Positions 6,919 to 13,397 of a stretch of DNA of 16,923 nt are shown piece by piece. The stretch comes from an uncultured Anaerosporobacter sp. (GTDB taxonomy: Bacteria; Bacillota; Clostridia; Lachnospirales; Lachnospiraceae): positions 1 through 16,923 of the forward strand of contig CALZJY010000009.1 in the NCBI GenBank assembly GCA_945787925.1, given 5' to 3'. Position numbers and translations under genes: made by a program. How positions within the stretch are numbered: position 1 is the stretch's first letter; every line of letters starts with the position of its first letter. The notes below the pieces were generated by a model, which was not told the origin of the DNA, ran no database searches, and saw only the letters and a list, made by a program, of their open reading frames with translations.

Positions 6919-8343
6919 TTAGCCTTGTAGTAATGATAATACTTGTTGTGGTAATTCATTTGCTTGGGAAAGCATAGAAGTACCTGCTTGTACTAATACG
7001 TTATATTGCGTATATTTTGTCATTTCTGCTGCCATGTCTGTATCTTCGATACGAGAGAGCGCCTCTGTTAAGTTTAATCCGGCATTGTCGACATTTGCAA
7101 TTGTATGCTCTAAACGATTTTGGTATGCACCAAGTTTCGCGCGAATTTTACTCACTTCTGTTAACGCTTCATCGAAACATGTAATCGCACTTTGGGCGCC
7201 TTGTTGTGTTCCTAGATTTTGAGTGTTGATTCCTAGTGCTTCTGTCGTTACCGCTGGAATTCTAAGTTCCATCGTATCGCCTTCGGCTGCTCCGATTTGG
7301 ATGTTCATTGGACCTGCATCGAGCACGGAAATCGTCATCTTCGCAGCTGCCTCTCCTTGTGGAATCGCTGTCTCATTCACACGAATCTTCATCTTGAAGC
7401 CGTTACGGTCAGTTACTGTCACCATATCGCCTCTTACACTAGCAGTTGCAGACGTTGCAAAGCCTTCGCCTAATGTTACTTCCGCATCTTCCCCTACTGC
7501 TTCTAACGTAGCATTTGTAAGACCTAGGTATGCCGATAACTCTTGATTATCACATTTGATTTCGATACGGTTGCTGCTTCCGTATTCCACAGAACTAAAC
7601 TGTAATTTCGCTGGCTCTGTACCAATGGCTACGGTCGTTCCAGCGTCATTTACTGCATCCACATGGATGTTTGCTGCTTCGCATGATTCACGGATGATTT
7701 CAAATGCTTCTGTTAACGTACTTCCCTCTGGAATCTCCACATCCACGCCATTGATGTTTAACTTTCCAGCTGGAGACGTTCCTTGCATATCTGCAGTTCC
7801 TTCACTTGTAAGCACTGCTTTTGTCGGATTTTTTGTGATTTCTAAGGAATAGTCTTTACTTTCTACACCATCTGACATATACGTAATCGTTGTCTCTTTA
7901 TTGGAGGCATACGTCCTTCTGTCGCAAGAACCATCTAATAACGATTTCGTATTGAATTCTGTCGTTTTAGCGATATTATCAACTTCTGCCTTTAGCAGCT
8001 CAATTTCTTGCTGGATCGCACTACGGTCTTGATCGGTAATCGCTCCATTGGCTGCCTGTACGGATAACTCTCTCATACGCTGGATGATTGCTTGCGTTTC
8101 TGAGATCGCACCCTCTGCTGTCTGGATTACGGATACACCATCTGCCGCATTCCCTGAGGCACGTTCTAATGCTTGGATCTGCGTCTTCATCTTTCTTGAA
8201 ATGGCCATACCTGCTGGATTATCTGCGGCCTTATTAATCTTATATCCGCTAGATAAGCGCTCCGAACATCCTATCATGGACTTGTTATTTCTATTTAGCA
8301 TATTTGCAGCCTTTAACGCCGCAACATTATGATTAATTCTCAT
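6919..8343 (-). CDS. Flagellin
   Basis: This gene encodes a 474-residue flagellar filament protein. Residues 1-140 form the N-terminal D0/D1 region (MRINHNVAALKAANMLNRNN, then RLSSGYKINKAADNPAGMAIS, then RMRELSVQAANG), and about 385-474 the C-terminal D1/D0 region (RLEHTIANVDNAGLNLTEALSRIEDTDMA, ending VLSLLQG). Between them is a variable, surface-exposed domain; about 193-260 has the LNINGVDVEI ... SVEYGSSNRIEI pattern of a flagellin hook-IN motif. Five cysteines (26, 140, 221, 264, 389) are unusual for an exported flagellin. It lies 21 bases downstream of the FliK-like gene, with AAGGAG 13 bases before the ATG, and no separate sigma-D promoter was seen, so it is probably transcribed from 11566-11594. 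It may be the main or a minor flagellin; the window cannot tell. Confidence 0.94.
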   Translation of the reverse strand: MRINHNVAALKAANMLNRNNKSMIGCSERLSSGYKINKAADNPAGMAISRKMKTQIQALERASGNAADGVSVIQTAEGAISETQAIIQRMRELSVQAANGAITDQDRSAIQQEIELLKAEVDNIAKTTEFNTKSLLDGSCDRRTYASNKETTITYMSDGVESKDYSLEITKNPTKAVLTSEGTADMQGTSPAGKLNINGVDVEIPEGSTLTEAFEIIRESCEAANIHVDAVNDAGTTVAIGTEPAKLQFSSVEYGSSNRIEIKCDNQELSAYLGLTNATLEAVGEDAEVTLGEGFATSATASVRGDMVTVTDRNGFKMKIRVNETAIPQGEAAAKMTISVLDAGPMNIQIGAAEGDTMELRIPAVTTEALGINTQNLGTQQGAQSAITCFDEALTEVSKIRAKLGAYQNRLEHTIANVDNAGLNLTEALSRIEDTDMAAEMTKYTQYNVLVQAGTSMLSQANELPQQVLSLLQG

Positions 8344-8364
8344 CTGTCTCTCTTACTCCTTTGT

Positions 8365-11300
8365 CTATTCCAACGCCCTCTTCGTACTTGCAACGAATAC
8401 TTTTGCTACTTGATATAGTACTTCGGACGATACCTTCTCCGGTCTTCTCTCTGATGTCTCGTAAAAACCGGTCTTCTTGCGATTCATCGTAGCCACCAGC
8501 TGTTTTACGCGGATTCCGGTTTGTTCTAACTGTTTGCAAATGTCCTCTTTGTTTCCTTCGTAGTAATCCATCACCTTGCGAGACTCGCAAAGAACCATCG
8601 CGGATAACATGCCGTCTTCTACGGTGGCCGTCACATCGAATGCTCCTAGGCTTTCATTCTCCATATGGATGGATACTTTGGAACTTTCGTCATTTGTGGA
8701 TGTCATCTGTACCTTCAGGCTTACGACTTCGTCATTTACTAGGACTGGGACTTCGAATACTTCCCGTTTGCTTAACTCTTTCGCAAGATGGATGCCATTA
8801 CGGTAAAACGAAACCTTGCTTACGTTTTCTGCGGTCGCCGCCCCGCTCTTTTCAAGATATCCCTCTGTTGCTTTTTCTAAGACTTCCGTCATTCGGTCAA
8901 ACCCCTCTTCGACCGCGAAGCGGTCGAAAATTTTTGCATACATCTTAGCATATGTCTGTTCTAGCTGCTCTTTCATGTCCGCACCTGCTATTTTTACGAA
9001 GTCTTTTAACCCACCATAGAAGTTCGAGTTTTCCGCAAGCAGCTGCTCTGCCGCCGCTAGGTTGTTTGCCGTAATGTCGATGCCTGTACATAGTAGCACG
9101 TCTGACTTTGTTGTCGTTTCAAACACTTCTCTCATCTGTTCATAACGGCTGATCTGCCATTCGGTTGCGGATTCGTTTTTCGCACCAAGTTCCTCTTCAT
9201 ATAGGCATTCTAGCGTTACGGAGGAAAGTCCTCCTTGTTTTGCTTCCGCATTCATCAGTGCATCCGGCGAGATCCCTTTTGCGACCTCACCTGCAAGGTC
9301 CTTTTCATAAAAGGCCGCACCAATCTGTTCCGTGATGGATGCGCCTGCTCTCTTTGTCTGTATCACTTCGCCTACCGTATCATCAACGACTATATCCATG
9401 CCCTGCGAATTTCGACTTCTTACTTCCGTAAGCAGGTTGCCAAGCGTAAGCTCCTTATCTGCCTTTACGACTGCACCGACTGCGGCACCATCGCTTTTTT
9501 CCACTTGGTGAAGCAGACGATAGATTCCGAGATAGGATTCTCTTTGTTCGCTTGTAATCTCTTTTTTTCGATCTAATTCATATAAAAACTTGCTGAATTT
9601 CTCTTCCGATGTCTCACCCAATGCTTCCGATGTCTCTCTTGCAAGCTCGCTTACTTCGGCTACTGGAAGATCTAATGGATTCTTACCTTCCTTGATTAAC
9701 GCTAAGCATACTTCTGGAGTCATGGCACGCATTACCTGGTTTACTTGTAGGTCATAGTGCTTCATTTGGGTAATGGACTCTTTCGTAATCTCCATCTCGT
9801 TATATGCAAGGATTCGTACCGCACGCTCGTTGCTTGCACTTTGTTCCATGCCAAGGTCTTCTAGTATGCCATCGACCTTCGTAAATGCCTTTTTAATCGA
9901 ATCTCCTAACTCCTTTCTTGGAGCAGTCATAAGCGTCTCGTATTCGCTTGCCTTGTCGAATGCGTTCTTCTTAAACTCGGCTTCCTCTAACAACTCTACG
10001 ATGTTGATGGAAGTTCTTCTTGGAAACGTGCTTCCTAACACGGTTGCTGGCATGCCTTTTAAGCCTTCCACTACCTGAGTTGTCGTCTTCAGCATAGAAA
10101 CTTCGTTTTGATTTGCAGTTCCTGTCAGTTCTTCACATAATCCTTTGTAGTAATTGTCTTCTAATGTCTTTAGGTGTTCTACTAAGTCGGAAAGTGCTGT
10201 CGTATTCACATTGATTCCTTGTCTATATAAATGATAGGAGCTTTCCATAGTAAGCTTTAATCGAATTTCTTCTAACTGTCTTCTTGCCATAATGACCTGA
10301 ATGTCCATCCGCTGCTTCGTTCCTGCCTGGCTTGATGCCGCGTATAGCGCTTGAATCGTAACTTCGTCACCTTCTTCTAACTTCTCTACGGCATCGTCGG
10401 TAATCCCTTCTAGCATCTCCATCGATGCTTTTGCTTGTGCTAAGCAAGCGACTTGCTCTCTCATCTCAACAAGGTTCGTTTGTTTTGGTTCTCCACCTTG
10501 TGCTAATTGTCGAATAGAAAGCTCCATCCATTGGGACGGTTCTTCTCCCTTTTGTAGCGCGTTTAGCAGCCCTACTGTCTCTACATTGTCCTTATCCACT
10601 ACAAGGCCATGCTCAATCAGCCATTTCGCATCTGTGACTGCCTCTTCTGTCACATCCATACCGTCCTGTTGTAGTAATTCCTCTACTTTTGGCTGCAATT
10701 GCTGCCATGCACTGTCACTTAATGGTGCACTTCTTGCTACGGAGGTAGAATATACGGACTTATAGAGGTTCTCTGGCGTAATCGGTAACTGTTGGTCGAT
10801 TAGATATGCCTTGGATGCATCCGTCATCTGCGCAGCCATTGCCGCAAGCTCCATTGTCGTCGCTACTTTGGCAATATTGGCGTCGGTTGCTGGCAACTGC
10901 TCTTCTTCTAGTCGTTCTTTGATTCCTTTTGTCGCTTCCGCAAGTTCTTCCCTTTGTTCTTGCTTCTTTTCGATCTGGCTCTCTAAATGAACGGACTTAA
11001 ACTGCCTCTGTTCCTTTACACGGTCTAACATCCGTTCCATACGTTCTTCTGTATAGTTCTCCATTGGTGTGGCTTCTTTTTCACTTTCCACATAATCCTC
11101 TTTTGTAAACCGCTGTAATGTACTTGCAATCTGTTTCTTTAATTTCTCTTTTGCAGCATCTAGGCATTCCTTGCTCTCCTCATCCTTTGTCTCTTTTGAA
11201 ACTGTCACTCTTACAGTAACCACGCTTGTCTTTTGGACTCCATGCTGGCTTCCTTCCTCTGTATCCATTCCAACTTCCCTTAGTACAATGCTCTCCTTCG

Positions 11301-11529
11301 AGCTCTCCTTAATTTCAAATGTTCTGACTTGGCCTTCCTTGGCATTTTGTACTGCCGACTGTGAGACTTGTAACTCTTTGCCGTTCAAGTTGATGGAAAT
11401 CGTATCGGATACGTTGGTGATTACACCTTCCACCACTTGGCCAACCACTAGCTGCTCCTCTTTATTCTCTTCTGTGATAGAATGGACCACACGTATGGCG
11501 CCTGCTGTATTCACCTGAATTCTCTCCAT
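8365..11529 (-). CDS. Very large FliK-like flagellar protein (DUF6240-type)
   Basis: This gene encodes 1054 residues, mostly charged and helical, with no signal peptide or membrane segment. About 28-85 is a small beta domain (VGQVVEGVITNVSDTISINLNGKELQVS) of the kind found at the start of Firmicutes FliK-like proteins. About 205-330 contains repeated helical units with the pattern LP-[AI]-T-x-[AE]-N-[IL] and GLVVDKDNVETV, which I associate with DUF6240 proteins of Lachnospiraceae. About 925-1020 resembles the FliK C-terminal (Flg_hook) domain: FEVPVLVNDEVVSLKVQM, then KVSIHMENESLGAFDVTATVEDGML, then CKQLEQTGIRVKQL. A hook-length or flagellar export-control role is inferred. I chose the ATG at 11527-11529 over a GTG at 11544, since a GTGAG-like site and the sigma-D promoter position fit it better. 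It precedes flagellin by 21 bases in one operon. Confidence 0.8.
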   Translation of the reverse strand: MERIQVNTAGAIRVVHSITEENKEEQLVVGQVVEGVITNVSDTISINLNGKELQVSQSAVQNAKEGQVRTFEIKESSKESIVLREVGMDTEEGSQHGVQKTSVVTVRVTVSKETKDEESKECLDAAKEKLKKQIASTLQRFTKEDYVESEKEATPMENYTEERMERMLDRVKEQRQFKSVHLESQIEKKQEQREELAEATKGIKERLEEEQLPATDANIAKVATTMELAAMAAQMTDASKAYLIDQQLPITPENLYKSVYSTSVARSAPLSDSAWQQLQPKVEELLQQDGMDVTEEAVTDAKWLIEHGLVVDKDNVETVGLLNALQKGEEPSQWMELSIRQLAQGGEPKQTNLVEMREQVACLAQAKASMEMLEGITDDAVEKLEEGDEVTIQALYAASSQAGTKQRMDIQVIMARRQLEEIRLKLTMESSYHLYRQGINVNTTALSDLVEHLKTLEDNYYKGLCEELTGTANQNEVSMLKTTTQVVEGLKGMPATVLGSTFPRRTSINIVELLEEAEFKKNAFDKASEYETLMTAPRKELGDSIKKAFTKVDGILEDLGMEQSASNERAVRILAYNEMEITKESITQMKHYDLQVNQVMRAMTPEVCLALIKEGKNPLDLPVAEVSELARETSEALGETSEEKFSKFLYELDRKKEITSEQRESYLGIYRLLHQVEKSDGAAVGAVVKADKELTLGNLLTEVRSRNSQGMDIVVDDTVGEVIQTKRAGASITEQIGAAFYEKDLAGEVAKGISPDALMNAEAKQGGLSSVTLECLYEEELGAKNESATEWQISRYEQMREVFETTTKSDVLLCTGIDITANNLAAAEQLLAENSNFYGGLKDFVKIAGADMKEQLEQTYAKMYAKIFDRFAVEEGFDRMTEVLEKATEGYLEKSGAATAENVSKVSFYRNGIHLAKELSKREVFEVPVLVNDEVVSLKVQMTSTNDESSKVSIHMENESLGAFDVTATVEDGMLSAMVLCESRKVMDYYEGNKEDICKQLEQTGIRVKQLVATMNRKKTGFYETSERRPEKVSSEVLYQVAKVFVASTKRALE

Positions 11530-11565
11530 TGATTTCACACTCACTTTTCTTTATCGTTACAACTT

Positions 11566-11594
11566 ATTTCGGCTTGGATTGACATTCTCATTAG
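11566..11594 (-). promoter_or_regulatory. Candidate sigma-D (flagellar) promoter for the FliK-like/flagellin/fliS operon
   Basis: On the minus strand, CTAAT (11590-11594) is followed after 16 bases by GCCGAAAT (11566-11573). The Bacillus-type sigma-D consensus is TAAA, about 15 bases, GCCGATAT, so the -10 matches at 7 of 8 positions and the -35 at 3 of 4. The predicted start lies roughly 30 bases before the chosen ATG. This fits the flagellar content of the operon. Confidence 0.7.
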
Positions 11595-11643
11595 AAAAAC
11601 CCCTCGGATTTGGCTATGAAAATACTGCTATTTGGTCATATTC

Positions 11644-11672
11644 TAGACATTGATTTTAGAAATCATTATAAT
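11644..11672 (+). promoter_or_regulatory. Housekeeping-type promoter of dtd
   Basis: TAGACA (11644-11649), 17 bases, TATAAT (11667-11672): a 5/6 -35, an ideal spacer and a perfect -10. It lies 40 bases before the dtd ATG. Confidence 0.75.
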
Positions 11673-11712
11673 GGAGAATAATGAAAAAAATGAAACGGAA
11701 TGGAGTACTCTT

Positions 11713-12156
11713 ATGAAATTAGTAATACAACGTGTAACCAATGCATCCGTTACCGTAGAGGGCAACTGTATCGGAAAGATCGGACATGGCCTTATGGTGC
11801 TTCTTGGGGTAGGCCAAGAAGATACGAAAGAAACGGTAAAAAAATATGTAGACAAGCTTGTGAAATTAAGAATCTTTGATGATGCAGATGGAAAGACCAA
11901 TCTGTCGATTCAGGATGTAGGCGGGGAACTTCTTATTGTCTCCCAATTCACCCTTTATGCAGATTGTAGAAAAGGAAACCGCCCAAACTTTATGGCGGCT
12001 GGCAAGCCAGACGTGGCAAACGAACTATATGAGGAATTCATCCGCCAGTGCAAGGAAGTGATTCCCGTCGTAGAATGCGGGGAGTTTGGCGCGGATATGA
12101 GCGTATGCCTTACAAATGACGGACCATTTACCGTAATCTTAGAACATTTAGCATAA
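11713..12156 (+). CDS. dtd: D-aminoacyl-tRNA deacylase
   Basis: This gene encodes a 147-residue cytoplasmic enzyme that hydrolyses D-amino acids (and glycine from tRNA-Ala) mischarged on tRNA. The start MKLVIQRVTNASVTVEG, the active-site strand LLIVSQFTLYAD (about 73-84), the RPNFMAAGKPDVANELYEEF stretch (about 91-110) and the chiral-proofreading NDGPFT (Gly-cisPro, about 136-141) are all present, and length is normal. I chose the ATG at 11713, with GGAG 7 bases upstream, over a longer frame from 11650 whose extension has no family match. In many Firmicutes dtd lies next to relA; here it is flanked by unrelated genes and has its own promoter and terminators, so it is a single-gene unit. Confidence 0.97.
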   Translation: MKLVIQRVTNASVTVEGNCIGKIGHGLMVLLGVGQEDTKETVKKYVDKLVKLRIFDDADGKTNLSIQDVGGELLIVSQFTLYADCRKGNRPNFMAAGKPDVANELYEEFIRQCKEVIPVVECGEFGADMSVCLTNDGPFTVILEHLA

Positions 12157-12176
12157 CGAGAGAAACTCTCGTTTTT
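12155..12176 (+). terminator. Intrinsic terminator of dtd
   Basis: AACGAGAG (12155-12162) pairs with CTCTCGTT (12166-12173) across an AAA loop, followed by three more T. The stem begins inside the dtd stop codon. Confidence 0.75.
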
Positions 12177-12187
12177 ACTGCATAGGA

Positions 12188-12206
12188 GATTCTTCGAAAT
12201 TTCCTA
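12188..12206 (+). repeat. Dispersed 19-base repeat, copy 1
   Basis: GATTCTTCGAAATTTCCTA matches the sequence at 15784-15802 at 18 of 19 positions. Both copies lie shortly before a terminator hairpin downstream of plus-strand genes. Function unknown. Confidence 0.55.
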
Positions 12207-12221
12207 GCAATTTCCAATGGA

Positions 12222-12280
12222 ATAAAAATAAAGCGAATGCCTCGGATTCCCACAAACCGAAGCATTCGCTTTATTTTTAT
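12222..12280. terminator. Long bidirectional terminator hairpin
   Basis: The 19 bases at 12222-12240 are perfectly complementary to 12262-12280; an inner TCGG/CCGA extends the stem after a C-A mismatch. The A-run on the left and T-run on the right make it work on both strands, for read-through from dtd and for the minus-strand gene at 12391-12852. Confidence 0.88.
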
Positions 12281-12339
12281 AGTTTTTGCACCTTCTCGTT
12301 CCCCAACGATTCCAAAATACCGTCATAATTACTAATTAC

Positions 12340-12375
12340 GACACAAATAGAATACCACAATATTCTATTTGTGTC
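12340..12375. repeat. 15-bp perfect inverted repeat downstream of the unknown gene
   Basis: GACACAAATAGAATA (12340-12354) and TATTCTATTTGTGTC (12361-12375) flank CCACAA. It lies 16 bases past the stop of the minus-strand gene. No T-run follows in that gene's direction, so it is not a standard terminator; it could stabilise the mRNA 3' end or be a protein-binding site. Confidence 0.7.
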
Positions 12376-12390
12376 AACTTTTAGTGCATG

Positions 12391-12852
12391 TCATTCTACG
12401 ATTTTGTTTAAATTCACTATATTTTTTGCAAATACCAGGAACTCTCCTCCAAAATTACTCCAAATCGTTACCTCACTTTCTGGAACATAGAACGTAGAGA
12501 ACAATAATTCCCGGTAACTAAGTGCAACTAGTACTCGAAGTTCCGCATCATCTGGACGTAGATAGACACATTCTTCTCCTACTTCCTTGTATCGCTCTGC
12601 CATCTTTCGAAGCATCTCTAGTTCTTTCTTGTCTAAATGCTCCTTGCAACAAGCAATTGCCTCTTCTCCGATACGTCCTACATAAAAATCTGCATAAAGC
12701 AGCTGCTCGTTTGCTAGCTTCGTAAGCCATGCTAGGATCTCTTTTTCAGAACCTGTCTTACTTGTGTTAGAATAGTTTAAAATTCCTTCTAGTACATTGG
12801 TAACATACAGTGCTCCCATCTGCTGTAACTGTTCTTTTTGGATGACTTTCAT
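12391..12852 (-). CDS. Unrecognised 153-residue protein
   Basis: I do not recognise a family. The product is soluble, acidic and mostly helical, without signal peptide, membrane segment or DNA-binding motif that I can see. Notable stretches are NEQLLYADFYVGRIGEEAIACCKEHL (about 48-73), YKEVGEECVYLRPDDAELRVLVALSYRELLF (about 88-118) and an aromatic C-terminus (TIWSNFGGEFLVFAKNIV). It contains three cysteines, two of them adjacent (68-69). The ATG at 12850-12852 follows GAGGAGAAAAAA; a longer TTG start is less likely. It is transcribed away from cadC, with a promoter whose -35 overlaps that of the cad operon, so shared control by CadC is possible but not shown. No metal-binding function can be claimed from the sequence. 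Confidence 0.8.
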   Translation of the reverse strand: MKVIQKEQLQQMGALYVTNVLEGILNYSNTSKTGSEKEILAWLTKLANEQLLYADFYVGRIGEEAIACCKEHLDKKELEMLRKMAERYKEVGEECVYLRPDDAELRVLVALSYRELLFSTFYVPESEVTIWSNFGGEFLVFAKNIVNLNKIVE

Positions 12853-12881
12853 TTTTTTCTCCTCTATCAATATATTTTCTC

Positions 12882-12910
12882 ATATTATTTGGAACTCTAT
12901 CTATTGACAA
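12882..12910 (-). promoter_or_regulatory. Promoter of the unknown gene
   Basis: On the minus strand, TTGTCA (12905-12910), 17 bases, TAATAT (12882-12887). The -35 overlaps the plus-strand -35 of cadC, so the two promoters are back to back and may compete for polymerase. Confidence 0.65.
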
Positions 12911-12932
12911 CTGTAACCTAATATTTTAATAT
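12904..12932 (+). promoter_or_regulatory. Promoter of the cadC-cadA operon
   Basis: TTGACA (12904-12909), 17 bases, TAATAT (12927-12932). The predicted start falls near 12939, inside the operator, giving a leader of about 70 bases before cadC. Confidence 0.7.
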
Positions 12933-12939
12933 TTTAATA

Positions 12940-12963
12940 TATGAACAACAATTCATATGTTCA
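12940..12963 (+). promoter_or_regulatory. Probable CadC/SmtB-type operator
   Basis: TATGAA (12940-12945) and TTCATA (12952-12957) form a perfect repeat with a 6-base spacer, overlapped by TGAACA (12942-12947) and TGTTCA (12958-12963). ArsR/SmtB repressors bind AT-rich TGAA/TTCA palindromes of this kind. It covers the predicted transcription start, where a bound repressor would block the operon. Confidence 0.68.
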
Positions 12964-13010
12964 CATATTAACTGTTATTGCATAGTATAACAAATAAGGA
13001 GGCTTTTATC

Positions 13011-13388
13011 ATGTTAAAATCTCATGAAGAACTTGCAGCAACCAATGAATGTTGCGAAATCACTTGTATCCATCAAAATATCGTAGAAGAAGTAAGAGAA
13101 AAGCTCCCTGACGAAGAAACGCTCTATGATTTAGCCGAGCTATTCAAGGTATTTGGTGATTCTACAAGGATCAAGATTCTGTGCGCCCTATTCGAATCTG
13201 AAATGTGCGTTTGCGATATTGCTACATTACTCAACATGACTCAATCCGCAATCTCTCATCAGTTACGAGTGTTGAAAACAAATAAATTAGTAAAGAACCG
13301 TAAAGTTGGAAAGGTCGTGTATTATTCTCTAGACGATGCTCATATCAAACACATCTTTGACCAAGGTTTAGCCCATATTACGGAGTAA
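13011..13388 (+). CDS. cadC: CadC-type ArsR-family metal-sensing repressor
   Basis: This gene encodes a 125-residue winged-helix repressor that would release DNA on binding Cd, Pb or Zn. The sensing site of CadC (Cys7, Cys11, Cys58, Cys60 in Staphylococcus) is visible as CCEITC (Cys15 and Cys19, plus an extra Cys14) and ESEMCVCDIA (Cys66, Cys68). The second, alpha-5 zinc site also appears intact: Asp109, His111, His122 and Glu125. The recognition helix is TQSAISHQLRVLK (about 77-89), followed by the wing RKVGKVVYYSL. The ATG at 13011 follows AAGGAGG at 8 bases and was preferred to a frame from 12978. The stop is 9 bases before cadA, giving the classical regulator-transporter operon; the operator at 12940-12963 suggests autoregulation. 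Confidence 0.94.
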   Translation: MLKSHEELAATNECCEITCIHQNIVEEVREKLPDEETLYDLAELFKVFGDSTRIKILCALFESEMCVCDIATLLNMTQSAISHQLRVLKTNKLVKNRKVGKVVYYSLDDAHIKHIFDQGLAHITE

Positions 13389-13397
13389 GGAGTGCGT

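Noticed and set aside
6897..6959. N-terminal extension of the FliS-like frame (MNYHNKYYHYYKAKRR)
   Set aside because: It overlaps the end of flagellin, is rich in Tyr/His/Lys unlike FliS, and the family match begins at the later ATG.
7223..7852. Plus-strand open frames opposite flagellin
   Set aside because: They are antisense to a well-supported gene, low in complexity and without ribosome sites.
8333..8590. 85-codon minus-strand frame overlapping the end of the FliK-like gene
   Set aside because: It lies in another frame of the same strand inside a clear gene and has no family match.
11643..11900. 85-codon minus-strand frame over the dtd promoter and start
   Set aside because: It is antisense to dtd, rich in Ser/Phe/Pro as expected of a shadow frame, and has no upstream ribosome site.
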